9,547 nucleotides of DNA from NCBI GenBank assembly GCA_938003575.1, contig CALKYG010000137.1, positions 1 through 9,547 of the forward strand, written 5' to 3'. The stretch is from an uncultured Alphaproteobacteria bacterium (GTDB lineage: Bacteria; Pseudomonadota; Alphaproteobacteria; Caulobacterales; Parvularculaceae). A program made the translations under genes and the position numbers. Positions 6,851 to 9,547 of the stretch are shown piece by piece; position 1 is the stretch's first letter, and the number at the start of each line of letters is the position of its first letter. The notes under the pieces are model-generated. The model saw nothing but the letters and a program-made list of their open reading frames with translations. It was not told the DNA's origin and did not search any database.

Positions 6851-8588
6851 CTTCATCACCGCGCTCGCCGTGAATCCGGCGGTCATCATGACCGTCGGCG
6901 CCGTTCTCGGCGCGCTCATTCCCAACGGATTCGCCGCGATCCGCCGGCCGCTGATGATGATTTTCGTCGCGATGAGCGCTTTTCAGCTCAATCGGCTGGG
7001 ACTGGGCGAGTTCGGCGCGCTCTCGATCTTCGGAGAGCCGGTGACGATGCTGCGTATCGATCCCCTGTCGCGGATTTTCGCGGTGGTTTTCCATATCGCG
7101 ACGGCCCTTAATCTGCTCTACGCCTGGCGCAGCCGCGACCGGGCGCAGGATTTCGCTTCGCTCGCCTATCCCGCAGCGGCGCTCGGCGGCGTGCTGGCGG
7201 GCGATCTCATCACGCTTTTCGTGTGGTGGGAGATTGCGGCGATTACATCTGTCTTCCTGGTGTGGGCGCCGGGAACGCGCGCGACTTTTGTCGCCGGCAT
7301 GCGTTACCTGACGATTCAGGTGCTTTCAGGCGTCCTGCTGCTTGCCGGCGTCGTGCTCGTCTATCGCGAGACAGGCTCTTTCGCCTTCGGCGAGATCGGG
7401 CTTCGCGACGCGCAAGGCGCGATGAAGGCGTCCGGTCTCGTCATGCTGACCGCTTTCGGCATCAAGGCGGCGTTTCCGCTCCTCCACAATTGGGTCCAGG
7501 ATGCTTACCCGAAGGCGTCATTCTCCGGCACAATTGTTCTTTCCGTCTTTACCACGAAGCTCGCCGTCGCTTCGATCGCCCGCGCTTTCCCGGGCGAACC
7601 TGAACTCATCTTGATTGGCGCCGTGATGACGATCTTCCCGATCTTTTTCGCGCTGATCGAGAACGATCTCAAGAAAGTGCTTTGCTATTCGATCAACAAC
7701 CAGGTCGGCTTCATGGTGGTCGGCGTCGGGTTCGGCACGGCGGCCTCGATCAACGGCGCTGTCGGCTACGCCTTCACCAACATCATCTTCGAGAGTCTGC
7801 TCTTCATGGCGGTCGGCGCCGCCGTCTACCGGACCGGCACGTCAAAGGCGACGGAACTTGGCGGCCTTTACAGGACTATGCCTCTCACGATGGCCTTCGC
7901 CATTGTCGGCGCGATGTCGATTTCCGCCTTTCCGGGTTTTGCCGGGTTTGTGACAAAGGGGCTCATCATCGACGCGGCGGGAGAGGCGAACCATTTCCTG
8001 ATCTGGCTCGTTCTCCTGTTCGCCTCAGCGGGCGTTCTCGAGCACGCAGGCATAAAGATCCCCTATTTCACATTCTTTGCGCATGACAGCGGCAAGGGCC
8101 CGAAGGAGGCGCCGCCCGAAATGCTGCTCGCCATGGGAATTTCAGCTTTCCTCTGCATCGCGATCGGCGTGCGCCCCGAACCGCTCTACGCCCTGATGCC
8201 GTATCCTGAGGCCGTAGCGGACTATCATCCCTATGCGCCCTATCACGTCATCGAGCAGCTTCAATTGCTGCTCTGGGCCGTGCTGGCGTTCGCCGCGCTG
8301 ATTCTTCTGAAATGGTATCCGGCGGAGGTCCCCTCGACCAATCTTGATACGGACTGGTTCTATCGCGTTCCGGGCCGCGGCCTTCTCGGTTGGGCGGTGG
8401 CCGCCGTTCGGGCCGTCTGGCGCCTGGCCTGGAGGCTCTTCTCAACGAGAACGCAAGAAATCATGGACCGCATCTACGCCGTACACGGACCGGAGGGCGC
8501 TCTCGCCCGCAGCTGGCCGACGGGGTTCATGGCGCTGGCGACGGCGGTGATTCTCGGGCTTGCGCTCATTATCGCGTTCGCGGCTTAA
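6834..8588 (+). CDS. Third antiporter-like large subunit (MnhD-type) with long C-terminal extension and altered TM10
   Basis: This 584-residue membrane protein of the NuoL/M/N-MrpA/D superfamily is the longest of the three. Glu133 (TM5, FVWWEIAAITSVFLVW), Lys211 (TM7, FGIKAAFPLLHNWVQDAYPK), Lys242 (TM8) and Lys375 (TM12, GFAGFVTKGLI) are present. In TM10, where the two sister proteins have a His and a Lys four residues apart, this one reads FTNIIFESLLFM: Asn316 and Glu320. After the core there is a loop with NLDTDWFYR (503-511), a probable amphipathic helix rich in Trp/Arg (about 515-545) and a final hydrophobic helix (565-582). This layout recalls the lateral helix plus anchor helix of NuoL, although that comparison is an inference. 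It is the last gene of the operon, 115 bases before the next gene, with no clear terminator after it. Confidence 0.9.
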   Translation: MTSASSFITALAVNPAVIMTVGAVLGALIPNGFAAIRRPLMMIFVAMSAFQLNRLGLGEFGALSIFGEPVTMLRIDPLSRIFAVVFHIATALNLLYAWRSRDRAQDFASLAYPAAALGGVLAGDLITLFVWWEIAAITSVFLVWAPGTRATFVAGMRYLTIQVLSGVLLLAGVVLVYRETGSFAFGEIGLRDAQGAMKASGLVMLTAFGIKAAFPLLHNWVQDAYPKASFSGTIVLSVFTTKLAVASIARAFPGEPELILIGAVMTIFPIFFALIENDLKKVLCYSINNQVGFMVVGVGFGTAASINGAVGYAFTNIIFESLLFMAVGAAVYRTGTSKATELGGLYRTMPLTMAFAIVGAMSISAFPGFAGFVTKGLIIDAAGEANHFLIWLVLLFASAGVLEHAGIKIPYFTFFAHDSGKGPKEAPPEMLLAMGISAFLCIAIGVRPEPLYALMPYPEAVADYHPYAPYHVIEQLQLLLWAVLAFAALILLKWYPAEVPSTNLDTDWFYRVPGRGLLGWAVAAVRAVWRLAWRLFSTRTQEIMDRIYAVHGPEGALARSWPTGFMALATAVILGLALIIAFAA

Positions 8589-8703
8589 CCCTAATTCCTA
8601 ACGCAATCCTAACCTGCTCGCAGAAAGTTATCCTACACTTCGATTCAAGTTTTAGACTTGCGTCCAGGTGATCGGCCGGGAAGGTCGAGGGGAGCGGAAG
8701 AGG
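8589..8703. promoter_or_regulatory. Spacer with CCTAA repeats and inverted repeat, candidate control region
   Basis: CCTAA occurs three times close together on the plus strand (8590, 8597 and 8608), just after the TTAACC formed by the upstream stop codon. Further on, CAAGT (8646-8650) and ACTTG (8656-8660) form a perfect 5-base inverted repeat with a 5-base spacer. The stretch from about 8585 to 8660 is visibly richer in A and T than the flanking genes, as expected for an alphaproteobacterial promoter. No confident -35/-10 pair and no terminator hairpin were found. The TTAACC/CCTAAC words are only loosely similar to CtrA-type sites (TTAA-N7-TTAA), and the second half-site does not match. Confidence 0.3.
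8688..8694 (+). promoter_or_regulatory. Ribosome binding site deciding the start of the DnaA-tail protein
   Basis: AGGGGAG lies 9 bases before the ATG at 8704. An in-frame GTG at 8668 would add 12 Arg/Gly-rich residues but has no comparable site and would place this one inside the gene. Confidence 0.6.
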
Positions 8704-9102
8704 ATGACGAAAATCGACTGGCGCGGGGGCCTGAACAAGTTCTATCGAAGGCAGTTCGTCGAATCGGCGCTGAATATTGCGGCGACGGCCTGCGGCGTCG
8801 AATGCGCCGACGTCGCGGCCTTGAAAAGGAACGCATCCGTCGCATTTGCGCGGCAGCTCGCGATGTATCTCTGTCATGTCGTCGGCGACATGTCTCTGCG
8901 CGACGTGGCGGCTGAATTCGGGCGCGATCGAACGACGGTCTCGCACGCCTGCCATGCAATCGAAGACCGGCGGGAATGTCCGATCTTCGACCGTCAGATC
9001 GATCATCTGGAGCGCGATCTTCGCCGCCGCGTCCGGGCGATGATCGAGCAATCGCCTTCGGCGGGTCATTTTGAACGCAAGGGTGTTCGATTGGGGGGAT
9101 GA
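8704..9102 (+). CDS. Small helix-turn-helix protein with DnaA domain-IV-like C-terminal half
   Basis: This is a 132-residue, probably cytoplasmic, DNA-binding protein. Residues about 20-105 follow the C-terminal DNA-binding domain (domain IV) of DnaA: a helix with ARQLAMYLCHVVGDMSLRDV (49-68), then AAEFGRDRTTVSHACHAIED (69-88), matching the DnaA signature GGRDHTTVLHACRKIE. The Asp, the two Thr and the later His of that signature are kept, while the base-contacting His after Asp (His434 in E. coli DnaA) is Arg here. The AAA+ ATPase domain is absent, so it cannot be an initiator by itself. Small proteins of this kind are found in alphaproteobacteria and are often mis-named as replication initiators. 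It could be a regulator or a competitor at DnaA-like sites; target and role are unknown. The start at 8704 is chosen for its ribosome site. Confidence 0.85.
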   Translation: MTKIDWRGGLNKFYRRQFVESALNIAATACGVECADVAALKRNASVAFARQLAMYLCHVVGDMSLRDVAAEFGRDRTTVSHACHAIEDRRECPIFDRQIDHLERDLRRRVRAMIEQSPSAGHFERKGVRLGG

Positions 9103-9103
9103 C

Positions 9104-9117
9104 CGGCGAAAACGCCG
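9104..9117. terminator. Short hairpin between convergent genes, weak terminator candidate
   Basis: CGGCG-AAAA-CGCCG is a perfect 5-base stem with a 4-base loop, in the 26 bases between two converging genes. It can fold in transcripts from either strand. There is no T-run on either side, so it is not a standard intrinsic terminator; it may be a weak or bidirectional end, or chance in GC-rich DNA. Confidence 0.25.
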
Positions 9118-9128
9118 AGCGGGGCGGT

Positions 9129-9527
9129 TCAGCTCGCGGCGGCGGCCCTTATCCGCGCGATCATAGACGCGACGCCGTTGGAGCGCTGCGGCGTCAGGTG
9201 CGCCTTGAGGTCGAGCGGCGCGAGCGATTTGTCGGCGTCGATCTCCAATATCTCCGACGGCGATTTCCCGGAATAGAGCGCGATCAGGAGCGCGACGAGC
9301 CCCTTGACGATATGCGCATCGGAATCGCCGGCGAAAAAGAGCTTTCCGTCCCGCTGCGCAATGTCGAGCCAGACCTGACTCGCGCAGCCTTTGACCTTGT
9401 GCGCGTCGTCGCGCTTTTCGTCCGGATAGGGCGCAAGCGAACGGCCAAGGTCAATGAGATATTTGTATCGGTCGTCCCAGTCGTCGAGAAACGAGAAATC
9501 CGCGACTATCTCTTCAAAGCGCGCCAT
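9129..9527 (-). CDS. sufE: SufE-family cysteine desulfuration protein
   Basis: SufE accepts persulfide sulfur from the cysteine desulfurase SufS and passes it on for Fe-S cluster assembly in the cytoplasm. This protein has 132 residues, near the usual 130-145. It begins MARFEEIVADFSFLDDWDDR, matching the family's N-terminal helix and DDW-DRY segment, and then has LIDLGRSLAPYP (24-35). The catalytic cysteine is Cys48 in KVKGCASQVWL (44-54), the invariant family motif. GLVALLIALYSGKSP and LAPLDLKAHLTPQRSNGV follow as expected. The ATG at 9527 fits the family alignment; the frame stays open upstream to the window edge, and no clear ribosome site is seen in the 20 bases available, so an earlier start cannot be excluded. 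It stands apart from any suf operon in this window and converges on the DnaA-tail gene. Confidence 0.92.
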   Translation of the reverse strand: MARFEEIVADFSFLDDWDDRYKYLIDLGRSLAPYPDEKRDDAHKVKGCASQVWLDIAQRDGKLFFAGDSDAHIVKGLVALLIALYSGKSPSEILEIDADKSLAPLDLKAHLTPQRSNGVASMIARIRAAAAS

Positions 9528-9547
9528 GCGGTGCAGATAGGCGAGGG

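Noticed and set aside
7223..8086. Alternative plus-strand frames inside the third large subunit gene, considered as a frameshifted copy
   Set aside because: The main frame is continuous across all helices and catalytic positions; the alternative frames are Arg-rich by-products of the codon pattern.
703..8588. Respiratory complex I, membrane-bound hydrogenase or DAB-type inorganic carbon transporter
   Set aside because: No NuoB/C/D/H/I-like, NiFe large/small subunit, or DUF2309 (DabA) gene is present, while MnhE, F, G and B, specific to Mrp/Mbh modules, are all there.
8628..8637. DnaA box (TTATCCACA)
   Set aside because: The sequence is TTATCCTACA, which has an extra T relative to the consensus, and there is no second box nearby; not an origin.
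9104..9117. Rho-independent terminator
   Set aside because: The 5-base stem has no following T-run on either strand, so it is kept only as a weak candidate.
1..9547. tRNA, rRNA, CRISPR array, insertion sequence or prophage remains
   Set aside because: No cloverleaf-like sequence, regular repeat-spacer pattern, terminal inverted repeats, transposase or integrase motifs were seen; nearly all bases are in recognised genes.

Overview
The window is GC-rich, tightly packed DNA that reads as chromosome of an alphaproteobacterium. The codon usage, the style of the Mrp-type antiporter genes, a small protein made mostly of a DnaA domain-IV fold, and a stand-alone SufE all fit that class. I would guess Hyphomicrobiales (Rhizobiales), but no rRNA or species marker is present, so the order is uncertain.

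Layout. (1) 2-493, plus strand: the 3' part of an unidentified protein with a very acidic linker and a ribbon-helix-helix-like tail. (2) 494-702: non-coding, the probable promoter region of the operon, with two adjoining small palindromes. (3) 703-8588, plus strand: one ten-gene operon for a multi-subunit Mrp/Mnh-type cation/proton antiporter, in the order mnhE, mnhF, mnhG, MbhD-MbhE fusion (DUF4040), mnhB, mnhC, mnhD, second antiporter-like subunit (NuoL/MnhA-like), small two-helix membrane protein, third antiporter-like subunit. Eight of the nine junctions overlap by 1 to 17 bases and the ninth has a 5-base gap, so the whole set is very probably translationally coupled. (4) 8589-8703: a short spacer with repeated CCTAA words and a small inverted repeat. 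(5) 8704-9102, plus strand: a 132-residue protein ending in a DnaA domain-IV helix-turn-helix. (6) 9129-9527, minus strand: a SufE-family sulfur acceptor, convergent with the previous gene across 26 bases.

How the genes work together. MnhE, F and G, the MbhD/MbhE subunit, MnhB and MnhC form the small-subunit part of an Mrp complex. The three large subunits are the NuoL/M/N-type proton/ion channels. The gene order matches the antiporter half of archaeal membrane-bound hydrogenase (MbhA to MbhH) rather than the classical mnhABCDEFG order. A full-length MnhA is absent: its C-terminal half is a separate gene and its N-terminal half is probably represented by the second large subunit. No hydrogenase, complex I peripheral-arm or DUF2309 (DabA) gene is seen here, so the best reading is a Na+(K+)/H+ antiporter driven by the proton-motive force.

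Most unusual points: a roughly 100-residue, histidine-containing insertion in MnhC; loss of the TM10 His/Lys pair in the third large subunit (Asn and Glu instead); an unnamed two-helix protein embedded in the operon; and the DnaA-tail protein without an ATPase domain. No RNA genes, insertion sequences or CRISPR arrays were seen. This is a mostly known system with lineage-specific changes rather than a clearly new one.
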